NCBI RefSeq assembly: GCF_030253575.1
Contig: NC_080561.1
Span: 6,523,001-6,587,000, forward strand
Reading direction: 5' to 3'
Length of the DNA stretch: 64,000 bases
Source of the DNA: Rhododendron vialii
Taxonomy: Eukaryota; Streptophyta; Magnoliopsida; Ericales; Ericaceae
Positions 10,938-20,455 of the stretch are shown here, piece by piece (within the stretch, counting starts at the first letter, position 1; each line of letters starts with the position of its first letter). Made by a program: the position numbers and the translations under genes. The notes below the pieces were generated by a model, which saw nothing but the letters and a program-made list of their open reading frames with translations, ran no database searches and was not told where the DNA came from.

Positions 10938-12240
10938 GAGCTGTTTGATAAACTAAAGGCTGAAAAGTTAAGTACTAAAAGCTGAATGCTGAACTTTTTA
11001 AGCTGAATAGCTGTTTAATAAACATATTAAGCACTAAATTAAAATTAATGAATTAATTTTAGTTCTAATTCTCTTTAGTTTTGGTGGTGGTGGTGGTGGT
11101 GGTGATGGAATGGTAGTGGCAAGGGTGGCGGTGGAGAGATGGTGGTGTGATAGTGACGGTGGAATGATGGTGCAATGGTGGCGTTGTAGTGGTGGCGGTG
11201 GCGACGGTGTGGTAGTAGTGGTAAGGGTGGTTTGGTAGTGGTGATGGTGGCGGAGTGATGGTGGTGGCGTGGTGGTGGTGGTGGTGGTGGTGGTAAAGCG
11301 GACTAGCGGTGGGTGCTAATGGTTGTGGTGGTGGTAGCATGGTGGTGGTGGTGATGGTGAAGTGATGGTGGTACGGGGTGGAGTGGAGTGGAGTAGTGGT
11401 GGTGGTAATGGTTGTGGCAATGATAGCGTTATGGTGGTGATAGTGGAGTGGTAGTAGTGGCGGCGGCAGTGTTGGTAGAGTGGTGGTGGTTATGGTGCTG
11501 GTAGCGTGGTAGTGGAATAGTGATGATTGTGGTGGTGGTAGCGTGGTAGTGATTGTGGTGGTGGTGGTGGAGTGGTGGCGGTTGTGGTGGTGGTGGTGCA
11601 ATGGTGGCGTTGTGGTGGTAGTGGTGGTGGTGGTGGTGGTGGTGGTGGTGGTGGTGGAGTGGACTAGAGGTTGGTGGTAATGTTTGTGCGGTGGTAGCGT
11701 GGTGGTGAAGTGATGGTGGTGGGGGTGAAATGGAGTGGAGTAGTAGTGGTGGTAATGGTCGTGATGGTGGTAGTGGAGTAGTGGTGGTGGAGTGGTGGTG
11801 GTGGTGTTGGTGGAGTGATGGTGGTTGTGGTAGTGGTAGCGTGGTAGTGGTGGTGGTGGAATAGTGATGGTTGTGGTGGTGATAGAATGGTGATGGTTGC
11901 GGTGGTGATAGCGTGGTAGTGGTGATGGTAGTGGTGGTGGTGGTGGGAGTGGTGGCGGTTGTGGTGGTAGAGTGGTGGCGGGATTGGTGGTGGTGTAGTG
12001 GTGGTTGAGTGACGACAGTGGTGGAAGATTGGTGATGGTGGTGGTTGAATGCAAGCATACAAAAATTTAGCCATAATTAAGTAGCTCAAAGCTACTTAAT
12101 TTTTTTCAACTTTTTACACTATATTTTAAGTGGCACTTAATCTGTTAAGTAATGTAAAATGTGGTTATCAAACCTACTTAACCACTTATTACTTAATTAT
12201 TTCAGTTTTAAATGCTGAATATGGGATATCAAACAACCTC
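10938..12240. mobile_element. TIR element swollen by a GGT repeat
   Basis: The left end GAGCTGTTTGATA and the right end TATCAAACAACCTC form imperfect inverted ends. Both flanks inside them carry related TTAAGCACTAAA / TTAAGTAATAAG sequence, typical of a small hAT- or Mutator-type MITE. Between the ends is a ~955-bp GGT-rich tract (11093-12047). A clean target duplication was not seen; ATAG occurs at both sides. Confidence 0.5.
11093..12047 (+). repeat. Long imperfect (GGT)n trinucleotide tract
   Basis: About 950 bp of GGT/GTGGTGGC/ATGGTGG variants, strongly G-over-C skewed on the plus strand. Open frames through it (His/Thr/Pro-rich on the minus strand) are by-products of the repeat. Longer phrases such as GGTGGTAGCGTGGTAGTG recur, pointing to expansion of blocks as well as single triplets. 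The tract lies in the sense strand of a large intron. Confidence 0.9.
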
Positions 12241-12468
12241 ATAGCCTCTGATCCCCCTTGTTGACTAACTTCCCACCAACCCTCGCTAACTATAGTATAA
12301 AATATGGCCAAAAAATTTGCCAAAATTATTTGTATTTTTGCCAAAATTGTAGTACATAAAAACTTGTATCATATGTAAGGTAAAAAACTTTTATGCACTA
12401 AAATTTTGATCCAAAAAAAAAAAATTGACATTATCACTTTCTATTATCTTATCACGAGGAGTGTATGG

Positions 12469-12950
12469 TGTAACGCCCCAATTTCTCAAGGAATTTCGGA
12501 AATATTAACCCAAAAATACACTGAATTTTACAAATTATTAAGCTCCTATTTATTCTTATACAAAAATTACAATTTTAAAATACTCATACAAAAATCTATG
12601 TACATTTATTTAACAAAAGCAACTCCAGAGCGACTCTAGTTTTGACACGAAATTCCAAGCAATGTTGGCCCAGACTCCGTTTCAGGGGTCCCACCTGTAT
12701 CAACTGCTACACTGTAGAATCCTGCACACTCTGGCAAATTGAACGCCGAAGCAAACGATTTGCCAGGATACAAACGTATCCTGAGTGATAATTTACCAAG
12801 TAGAAATCCTAAAACCCAATACCACAATATGCAGATCAACAATATAATAATTCATAATACACAAAAGGTACAGAATAATAACACATCGTCTTTTTCTTTA
12901 CTATCCATCATATTACATGAAATCTAAGGATCATCTCCACGAGATCCTTT
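12469..12950 (+). repeat. Possible LTR 5' end (gypsy-like)
   Basis: TGTAACGCCCCAATTTC at 12469 is the kind of terminus seen at the start of many plant gypsy-type LTRs. The region downstream lacks coding sequence and its end was not found. It could be a degraded solo LTR or a truncated one. The boundary at 12950 is arbitrary. Confidence 0.3.
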
Positions 12951-13079
12951 CCTCCCACATCCACTAACTACAATCGCCTCATGGGTCCACCCTTCCTCTT
13001 GCTTTTCCTGCACCAGGGTCATAGGTGAGCGCACCTAAGTTATGTACCGAGTATGTTCTCACTTAAGACCATAACAGGA

Positions 13080-13325
13080 GGATCGAGTAATCCCATGACG
13101 TATCATACATTAGGGTCGGACATCCACTACCCCACGCTAACTATAACCGTCTCATGGGACCCATTCTCTTCCTCAAAGAGAAACTTTTCATGACGTATCA
13201 TACATTAACGTCTCACTAACTATAACCGTCTCATGGGACCCATTCTTTTTTTCGAAGAGAAACTTCTCATGACGTATCATACGTTAGCGTCTCATTAACT
13301 ATAACCGTCTCATGGGACCCACAAT
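13080..13325 (+). repeat. 79-bp minisatellite, about three units
   Basis: The phrase CTAACTATAACCGTCTCATGG starts at 13137, 13216 and (with one change) 13295, giving a 79-bp period. Each unit also holds AAGAGAAACTT and TCATGACGTATCATAC. A diverged earlier unit lies near 12960-12990. Located in the tetraspanin intron. Confidence 0.85.
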
Positions 13326-13336
13326 TCTCATCATGC

Positions 13337-14060
13337 AAAAAATGAAGAAAATTGGCTATCGTTATATACTACATTGCACATGACAAAAAATTCCTATTAA
13401 TGAATCTATGTTCCGATGAAAGGGCTTCCAAAACCCGATAGACCCGAAATTTTGCGAGAGTGATTAAAATACTAAGAACAACGAAATGAACGGTATGAAT
13501 CGTCATATTTGTGTCGCAATCGTGTGGCTAGCGTACATTGGATTATAACAGAATACATTGGTTTAGAACTAGATAAGTTAGATGTATAGATTTAAATGGT
13601 AGCTGCAGACTCATTTTTTCAAATATTCGATCTAAACCGTTACGATTTAAGATCTTATCAAATTTATCATCCTCCCCAAAATAGGTGATTATCGGATATC
13701 GGAGACCATGTGATCAGAACACATTCGGTGCTTTCAAAGAAGTAAAAGTCCTATAATGCACCACTTTAGGGCCGCCCGAGTTGTTTTTTGAAAATCGAAA
13801 CTGTCTACCTTTTATGTGGGACTATTTATATCATTTGTGCAAAAAATAAAGTAAATTGGTTATCATTATATACTCGATCGCACATTAAAAAAAAATCCCC
13901 TATCAATAAATCTACGTCCCGATAAAAGGGTTTCAAAAACCCGATAGACCCGAAAATGTGCGAGAGCGATTAAAACACCAAAAACAACGAAATGAACGGT
14001 ATGAATCGTCATACTTGTATTGCAATCGTATGGCTAGCGACCTAGCGTACAAGAGGCCGT
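13337..14060 (+). repeat. Two ~210-bp direct repeats about 502 bp apart
   Basis: 13337-13545 and 13839-14060 are diverged copies, sharing CAAAAAAT.AAG.AAATTGG, ACCCGATAGACCCGAAA and AACGAAATGAACGGTATGAA. The spacer is about 290 bp. They could be repeated units of a larger decayed tandem array or LTR-like ends; no TG/CA borders were seen. Confidence 0.7.
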
Positions 14061-15009
14061 TTTTTAAAAATAGAATTATATAATATAGATTATCATGTTT
14101 GAATTTGATTCAAAATTTCTTAATCATATAAAATATTTTAAAAGCTTATTTTACTTAAATAAACGGAAAAGATTAATAAATTATTAGATTATCAAAAAAT
14201 ACACACAAATAAAGTAAACTATAATCTTAAAACTCTTGTTTATTTAATAACATATTTTTTTTGGTTTTTCCATGCCTCGTGACTCATGTCGTGCCCGTAG
14301 GGCCCGCCCTGAGGTGAAGCCGCTTTAGACCTCCAAAATTCGAGCGAAAACTGGGCCTCGTTTTTCATAAGACGAAAATATATTATATATAAGTTATTCC
14401 GAATTCTAGCACGAGTAGAGTTCCAAGCTTCAAGTATTAGTGGTTTGTCCATATTGCTTAAACCGAGAGGTCCCTGTTTCGAGCCCCACGAGGCTCATTT
14501 GCCAGATTTTCTTGTATTAGTCATGCTTCAGTTGTTTTAAATGTTACTCTGAGAGTTCAAATCTTTTTGCACACTAGTCACTACTATAAATGTTTGGATA
14601 AGTTTTCTTTTTAATTTAATTTTTAACTTTTAATATCTAGTTCACAGGGAAAAAAAATACTTTTGACTATATAAAAGCATAATATTTACTTCGAACTCAA
14701 CAAAATTTGATAAAAGTTATTTAAAATAATTAATTCTCTTATTATTAAAAATAACATTCTTACAATTAAAGTTCATAATATAATTAGTAAAAAAAAAACA
14801 CAATGTATGAGCGATACCGATACGTTTGATTCATTTTTTTTCTAATGGTATAAATCGTTTTAAAATTTTATTTTAGTTAAATTACGAAGCTAAAAGTTTA
14901 ATCTCTTAACCTTATATTAGACACATACTGACATATATTGATTTTTTTTGTTAAAAATATAGAGCCTCATTTTTAAAATTCGCTTTAAGCCTCGAAAATC
15001 TCAAGATCG
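14061..15009. other. AT-rich intron sequence
   Basis: No gene. A phrase at about 14461-14490 (CCTGTTTCGAGCCCCACGAG) resembles a tRNA B box and might be a SINE scrap, but no A box, tail or target duplication was confirmed. Confidence 0.35.
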
Positions 15010-15540
15010 GTCCTGCGTGCCCGTGCCCGTGTCGTGCCGTAACTCGTGCTCCATCCCACTTCCGTGCCGTGCCGTGCCCGTCTAAGACTGTGTCATGCCG
15101 TCTCGTGCCAAGCCAACTTCCGTATCGTTCCCGTGTCGTTCCCCCTCACTTCCGTGCCCGAACCGTGCCACGTGCTCGTGCCGTGCCCCGTGTCTGGCTA
15201 GAACCGTGTCGTGACTCGTGCCCCATCCCACTTCCGTGCCGTGCCAGTGTCGTGCCTGTCTAAGACCGTGTCGTGTCGTGCCGTGCCAAGTCAACTTTCC
15301 GTGCCTGTGTCGTGTCGCGTGCCCGTGCCGTGCCGTGCCGTGTCTGGCTAGAACCGTGTCGTGCCATGTCGTGACTCATGCCCCATCCCACTTCTGTGTC
15401 GTGCCAGTGTCGTGCCCGTTTAAGACCGTGCCGTGCCAAGTCAACTTCTGTGCCGTGCCCGTGTCGTTCCTGCTCACTTCCGTGCCCGTGCCGTGCCGCC
15501 TTCAAACGTGTCGTGCCGTGCCCGTGCCGACCCGGCCCAT
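15010..15540 (+). repeat. CGTGCC/CGTGTC array with ~165-bp higher-order units
   Basis: About 520 bp made of CGTGCC, CGTGTC and CGTGCCC words. A longer unit beginning CCATCCCACTTCCGTG recurs near 15053, 15224 and 15383, each followed by a GTCTAAGAC(C/T)GTG phrase and then CCAAGTCAACTT. Arg/Pro/His-rich open frames here are by-products. It ends in CCGACCCGGCCCATTTTACACCTC; the reverse complement resembles the GGCACGGCACG interior of plant hAT-like elements beginning TAGAGGTGT. Confidence 0.85.
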
Positions 15541-16066
15541 TTTACACCTCTAGTGTCTGGTTGAATTTTGGAGAGAGAGAAAGAGAACAAGATGGATATA
15601 GGCATATAATAGTGAAGGGCATTTTTGTCCAAAAAAAAGCCCATGTGACCATCCAGCTAACGGTTCTGAGACGGAAGGGTGTCACATGGGTAATGAGAGT
15701 AGTTGAGGAGGTCTTCATGGGCGCTTTTAAATGTGATCGAGAAGTGTTTATGAGAAAAAGTGATAGTTGAGAGAATATTTATGTACTTTCACCTTCAAAA
15801 TATTGCGGTATAGTCATGATTGAAACTTTAATTTACACATTTGACCCTACAAAAATTTTAACATTAATTACCCACACGTTCTACAAAAGTAGTGAAAAAT
15901 AAAGAAAAACACGTTTATATCGTGAAAAACCCATACCGTAATAGATTGGGGATCAATGAATAAAAGATGAATTTCTATTAAAAGACACATTCAATGATTT
16001 ACGTAGTTACGTACCAAAGGATTTTTATACACTGCTGATTTTATTTTTTTTTGCCCTTTTTGGCAG
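15541..16066 (+). other. 3' end of the tetraspanin intron
   Basis: Contains half of a CCCTCAACTATG-type palindromic element (about 15600-15830; compare 17691-18039) and then AT-rich sequence leading to a pyrimidine-rich tract and the acceptor TGGCAG at 16061-16066. Confidence 0.4.
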
Positions 16067-16381
16067 GGGGGTTGTTGCATGCCAGCGTCATATTGCGGTT
16101 TCGAAGAAAAAAACCTAACGTGGGTGATCCCCAAGACAGGTCGCTACGCGGAAGATGCTAACTGTGTCCGTTGGGATAACGACGAAAGAAAGCTCTGTTA
16201 CAATTGCGAAACATGCCAAGCAGTGTATGTCTACACCATAGAATACAATTGGACCGGTCGAGCATTCGGGCCATTTATCGGCGCCATGGTCTTGGTCCTT
16301 TGCTTCGCCTTAACTTTCGCGGAGGATGGCTATGAGAACAATCGATCACGAGGACGTGCTGATAACAATCGATCCGTTTAA
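16067..16381 (+). CDS. Tetraspanin-like protein, exon 2 (GCC motif, end of large loop, TM4)
   Basis: The exon opens after the acceptor TTTTTGGCAG in phase 0 and reads GGCCMPASYCGF, the plant tetraspanin GCC-box (usually GCCKP; here Met replaces the basic residue). Further cysteines follow (NCVRW, LCYNCETC), which pair in disulphides in this family. TM4 lies at about residues 336-355. A short hydrophilic tail, rich in Asn/Arg/Asp, ends at the stop 16379-16381. It adds 104 residues, giving 374 in total from 8692, against about 270-285 for typical plant tetraspanins. The match of intron position and phase to the family supports joining it to 8692-9501 despite the long intron. Confidence 0.78.
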   Translation, partial: GGCCMPASYCGFEEKNLTWVIPKTGRYAEDANCVRWDNDERKLCYNCETCQAVYVYTIEYNWTGRAFGPFIGAMVLVLCFALTFAEDGYENNRSRGRADNNRSV

Positions 16382-17328
16382 CGTAAGAGCATATGACATG
16401 CGTTACTAATACTAATACGGCCCCATGACACAACCATGACCATAGAAGGAAGAAGTTGTACCGGTACAATGCCATTCACAATAACACTGCGCCTTTCTTC
16501 TTTATCTTGATATCGATCTTAGGTGTTCGGACCTGCTTATGCACGCCTCAATTAAGAGACCAATTTCACAGTCCACTATCGGGCCGGGATGAAAACTATA
16601 AATCTAAATGGGTATGGAATTTGGAAAACATGGACTTGACCGTTGTTGAATAATTAAAAACACTACTTATGTAGACTTTAAGACCCACTAGAACAAAATA
16701 GGGTACCCTTTGGCGTTCAGCTAAATAAGCAACTTGGCTTATTTTTTTGTCCTTATTTAATTTTTTTTTGCATTTGTTAGTTTTGGTCAATTTTTTAGGA
16801 TGATTGCTTCGTAATGACGAGAGAAATCTAAAAAGTAAAAAATTGCGATCGAAACTTAATTTTTTTAAATAAAAACAAAAATAAGCCAATAAATTAATCT
16901 TTTCGGCTTTATTCAAAAAAAATTGGATTTCAATCGTAGTTTTTTACTTTTTAGATTCCTCTTGTCATGAAGAAGCAATAATCCCCAAAAAATTGACCAA
17001 AAACTAAAAAATGCGAAAAAAATTTGAATAACGACAATAAAATAAGCCACGAATGCCCGAGTGTGGTAATTAAGCTTGATCCTCGCAGTTATACCAAAAA
17101 GATTAAAGTAAAGTAATCGATTCCAGCAATTGACTGGGTTTAAACTCCACTAACGACAACACAAGTAAGAAAAAAAAAAACATAATCTATTCAAGCTCGA
17201 CATGTATCAACTCGTTAAAAACTTGCACGAGATTGACTTATGGTATTATAGAAATGAACTGAGAGCAAGTTTATCGGAGGATATGTATACTATTTTGTGA
17301 ACAGTTTATAATTCTACTTTAAATGTTA
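16382..17328. other. Downstream of tetraspanin, no gene
   Basis: Probable 3'UTR then AT-rich sequence. A loose inverted repeat (AAAAATTGCGATCGAAAC..AATTTTT at about 16835-16870 and its complement near 16920-16960) is visible. No coding sequence supported. Confidence 0.4.
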
Positions 17329-17600
17329 CTCTCTTCGTCTATTTTTAAGTGTCCTGCTTCATAATTTCAACTTATTAAAAAAAACATCATCATTATACCT
17401 TTCACATCAACTTTTTCCTCCACTTTCCCTACTTACCCATCATCATTACACTTTTACTCACTTACTTTTTAAAATGGAATCTACTTTTAGGGACAAAATA
17501 GACAATTCACCAATTTTTACCCACTATCTTTACAAAATGGACACTTATTAAGGGACAGCCCAAAATGGAATATCGGACTATAAATAAGGGACGGAGGGAG
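17329..17600. mobile_element. Stowaway-like MITE
   Basis: 272 bp, left end CTCTCTTCGTCTATTTTTAA, right end ATAAGGGACGGAGGGAG, flanked by TA at 17327-17328 and 17601-17602. AT-rich non-coding interior. Confidence 0.8.
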
Positions 17601-17690
17601 TAATTTTTTCTTTCACAACTACACCAATACTATCTATTTTACCTAACACAAATTAAAATATACATTTTTTCACTCTTTTCCTTTTATTTT

Positions 17691-18039
17691 AGGTGAAAGT
17701 ACACGGAGATCCCCTCAACTATGCCTTTTTTCACGAAGACCCCCTAACATTTAAAACTGCTCATACAGACCCCCTCAACTATTTGAAATGAAAAATTAGC
17801 TAACTCTGTTAACGGAATGAGAAAAAATGACGATTCTACCCCTAAAAAGTAGTCCACATTGACCCCTTCATCTATAAAAATTGTCCACACTGACCCCTTC
17901 ATCTTAACGGTGTTTTTGACAGAAGGGTGCTAATTGGTTAACGGTTATAGTTGAGGGGGTTTGTATGAGCGGTTTTAAATGTTAGGGGGTCTCCATGGAA
18001 AAAAGGCATAGTTGAGGGGGTCTCTGTGTACTTTTACCT
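17691..18039. mobile_element. Long-TIR palindromic MITE
   Basis: The ends AGGTGAAAGTACACGGAGA and (G)TCTCTGTGTACTTTTACCT are inverted. The arms continue through CCCCTCAACTATGCC, GACCCCCTAACATTTAAAAC and TTAACGG, so most of the 349 bp can fold on itself. Pyrimidine-rich flanks. Probably a Mutator-type MITE; the target duplication is unclear. Confidence 0.75.
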
Positions 18040-18867
18040 CTTTTTTTTTTTCCAAGGAGGGAGGAGAGAGAGAAAGAAACAATAAAAAAAGAAAGGAGTG
18101 TGAATAGTGCTTAGGTAAAAATGGCTAAGTCCTGTTCATAAATTTTATTTTAGCTACCTTTTTACCTAATCTGGTGCAGAGGTATTTTTTGAGTTTCTCC
18201 TCTTCAAAATAGCTAAAAATGTATTTTACTAATGCTGATGTACATGCTTTGGCGAGCTCGGCTAATTTAAATATGACTTGAAATGCCTTTTGGAAGCTGG
18301 CTTAAACAGCTCACAACATGACTGGACTCTAATTAGAAACTTCGTATCGTCCAAATACGTAGTCGTTTTCTCCCTAAACAAAGAATCATTGTCCAGTACT
18401 AAGCATGGTTTAGAAAAATACAGAAAAAACGTCAAAGTGACAAGTGTGGCATTTGAACTTCCACGCCAGCACAGGTGGAATGTTCACTTTTCTCTTCAGT
18501 GATGATCAAAGTTCGAGTCCTCCGAAGAGTAAGTTTGGAGTTCAGGATTATGAATAGCGTCTAAACCCTCGTTTGTGAATTATTTTAGGTCTCCTTCGGC
18601 CTATTTTTTTTTTTACTTTCCAGTAGACTTTTTAGTTGTTTTTTTAAAATTTTTTTTACCGGATGCAAATCTAATTTTTATAGCACATCATTCGTTTAAT
18701 CAATATATAGACCAAAAATGAAGAAAAAAAAATACTGTATGGTCTATGCCAATCTGCTACATTGAAAATCAATTCTCATATGAGTCTCCCTATCCCACAA
18801 ACACCTCCTCGTATGAGTCTTGTGAAAGTTAAACATCTACTCTAGAGAGAAATTTATTTACAAAGCC
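18040..18867. other. Intergenic, no feature recognised
   Basis: Begins with a T-run and a purine-rich stretch, then ordinary AT-rich sequence. A 74-codon open frame at 18278-18502 has no recognisable domain and is not called. Confidence 0.4.
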
Positions 18868-19015
18868 GCGGTTCTTTACAAAACTGAACGATCTCAGCCG
18901 TCTGTTTTGGTATTAGACTGTTCGGATTAAAAATAATTTATCATTACCGTTAATAAATTATTTTTAATCTGAATCGTCCAAAACACTTTTGAACGGTTGA
19001 GATTGAGCTCCGTAA
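18868..19015. repeat. Hairpin MITE, family shared with 22021-22180
   Basis: Inverted arms of about 65 bp: AACGATCTCAGCCGTCTGTTT on the left and AAACACTTTTGAACGGTTGAG on the right, with GGATTAAAAATAATTTAT and its complement inside. A second copy lies at 22021-22180. Confidence 0.7.
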
Positions 19016-19084
19016 ACAAGATTTACTCTCTACTCTATAGTCTATGCCAATCTGCTGCATTCAAAATCAATTCTCGAAATTTAA

Positions 19085-19371
19085 TATATCAATGGTTGAC
19101 AATGTGATGTACCATAATAACCATTGGACGCGGGGGGCTGCTGTCCCCAAAGGGATAGCAACGTGCTGCTGTCCCCAAAGGAATAACAACGTGCTGCTGT
19201 CCCAATTTTGGGGCCCACCCCGGTCTCGCTTCGATGATCTAAATCGTTCACTTTGTAGAGCTCGTCGAGTAGAACAACTATGCAAAAAATCAGCTTAATT
19301 GGATATCATTAAAATCGTTTGCTTTTAATTTATATCAATGGTTGACAATGTGATATACCATAATAACCATT
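19085..19371 (+). repeat. 40-bp direct repeats flanking a CTGCTGTCCC segment
   Basis: A 40-bp phrase containing CAATGGTTGACAATGTGAT and CCATAATAACCATT occurs at 19085-19124 and 19332-19371 with one difference. Between them lie about 207 bp that include two CGTGCTGCTGTCCC units and blocks shared with the GGGCCCAC fold-back family (GGGGCCCACCCC, ATCAGCTTAATTGG). It may be half of such an element. Confidence 0.7.
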
Positions 19372-19717
19372 ATTACTATTAAATCCTCTAACAATTTCCA
19401 TGTAAAACTTCATCATTAAGCAAAGACTTTCCCTAATGGGTGACAAAAAAACCTACTCTCCCAGCCCAATCATTAAAGAGATGAAAATAAAAACAATCTG
19501 GAAGAATGAATCCTACTACGTGTTATAGACAAAACCAATTAGAAGTTAACAAAAAAAAAAATCCCTGTTCCATGTACAGATTCTATCCACCAGTCAAACC
19601 GAAGCTTCAAAAAGCAGCTTCTCGCTAATTACGTACGTACGTGTTTCCTAGCCATTGGACGCGAAATCGATTCCAAAATTAATCGAAATGCGTGTAAATT
19701 GATCCGAATTTTCTGAA

Positions 19718-20245
19718 TTAGGAAAAATCAACGTCACCATCATCTTCATTCTCGGAAACCAACTCCGGATTCATCGACCGCCACACGACTTGGTCCAAGA
19801 ACCCACCGAAGCACCTGAAGAAGCCACCGCACCCGTCTGCCAACTTCCCCAACAGACCCCTGTCCTCGTCCCCACGCACCGCCGTCATCGGCCGCAGGTA
19901 CGCCCACGCGGCGTGCTGCAGAAGCGGGTCCTTGATCGGTATCTCCCTCCAGCTGTCCTTCCGGTCGTTGTACGTCGGCCACAATATCGACCCGGGCGGC
20001 GACGCCGGCAACAAGTCTCTGAGACTGGTGTACGTCAACGGTTGCAAGGGGACCATCTCTATGTTCTGGCGCGGTGGGTTTTTTGGATTGGTGTGGTTAA
20101 TGCCGCTGGCGCTGGATAGGAGGAAGCTGTGAGGGAGGGGGGTTGTGACGGGCGAATCGGGATTGAAACTGGGTTTGATGAAGTTTGGTTCCAAACCCAT
20201 ATCGGGATGGAAACTGGGTTTGATGAAGTTTGGTTCCAAACCCAT
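19718..20245 (-). CDS. Small plant protein of unknown function (175 aa from the first Met)
   Basis: A single open frame on the minus strand. The best-looking part is residues about 64-160: MVPLQPLTYTSLRDLLP, then EIPIKDPLLQHAAWAYLRPM, then a Gly/Cys/Phe-rich segment and an acidic tail ending DGDVDFS. I have an impression of a plant-specific small family with the YTSLRDLLP and PIK(D/N)PL patterns but cannot name it or give a function. No signal peptide or clear membrane span. Three starts are possible: 20245, 20200 (one 15-residue repeat shorter) and 20056 (MVPLQ..., 113 aa). The composition and lack of stops over the conserved part favour a real gene. A broken relative lies at 21885-22900. 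Confidence 0.6.
   Translation of the reverse strand: MGLEPNFIKPSFHPDMGLEPNFIKPSFNPDSPVTTPLPHSFLLSSASGINHTNPKNPPRQNIEMVPLQPLTYTSLRDLLPASPPGSILWPTYNDRKDSWREIPIKDPLLQHAAWAYLRPMTAVRGDEDRGLLGKLADGCGGFFRCFGGFLDQVVWRSMNPELVSENEDDGDVDFS
20156..20245 (-). repeat. 45-bp tandem duplication in the coding N-terminus
   Basis: 20156-20200 and 20201-20245 differ at one base only (GATTG versus GATGG). Each encodes a 15-residue block of the type MGLEPNFIKPSF(H/N)PD. The related broken copy near 22326-22375 has a single unit, so the duplication arose after the two loci separated. Confidence 0.9.
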
Positions 20246-20413
20246 ATCGGAATTGGATATTGGATAGTAGTAAAGTTGAGTTTGATCACTTGGAGAATTT
20301 TAGTGATAGTGATGTGTCCTAATTGGATTCAAATTGGGATGATTTTGGATTCCCAAAGGATTAGGATTCTAGATAAGTCCCACTTTTTTTTTTGTTGGAG
20401 AACGGGTAGTAGA

Positions 20414-20416
<3 letters not shown>

Positions 20417-20451
<35 letters not shown>
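20417..20451 (+). repeat. (GA)n microsatellite
   Basis: About 17 GA units, about 170 bp upstream of the minus-strand gene; such tracts are common in plant 5' regions. Confidence 0.9.

Positions 20452-20452
<1 letters not shown>

Positions 20453-20455
<3 letters not shown>

Larger units (their letters stand above)
9502..16066 (+). other. Tetraspanin intron, 6565 bp, filled with repeats
   Basis: Predicted from donor CAG|GTTCTT and acceptor TTTTTGGCAG|GGGG, both phase 0. It holds the MITE at 9561, a 99-bp direct repeat at 10299-10490, the GGT-rich element, an LTR-like start at 12469, minisatellites and the CGTGCC array. This is far longer than a usual plant intron and appears to have grown by insertion. 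No independent gene was recognised inside. Confidence 0.65.

Noticed and set aside
11065..12089. Minus-strand open frames of up to 329 codons rich in His, Thr and Pro
   Set aside because: They are direct translations of the GGT repeat in several frames, with no domain and no codon bias; not genes.
13080..13325. Regularly spaced repeats as a CRISPR-like array
   Set aside because: Units are tandem without unique spacers, and the genome is a plant nuclear one.
14461..14500. Possible tRNA gene or SINE from a B-box-like phrase
   Set aside because: No A box at the right distance, no cloverleaf, no tail or target duplication could be shown.
15069..15770. Overlapping Arg/Pro/His/Val-rich open frames on both strands
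   Set aside because: Produced by the CGTGCC array; all frames stay open because the words lack stop codons.
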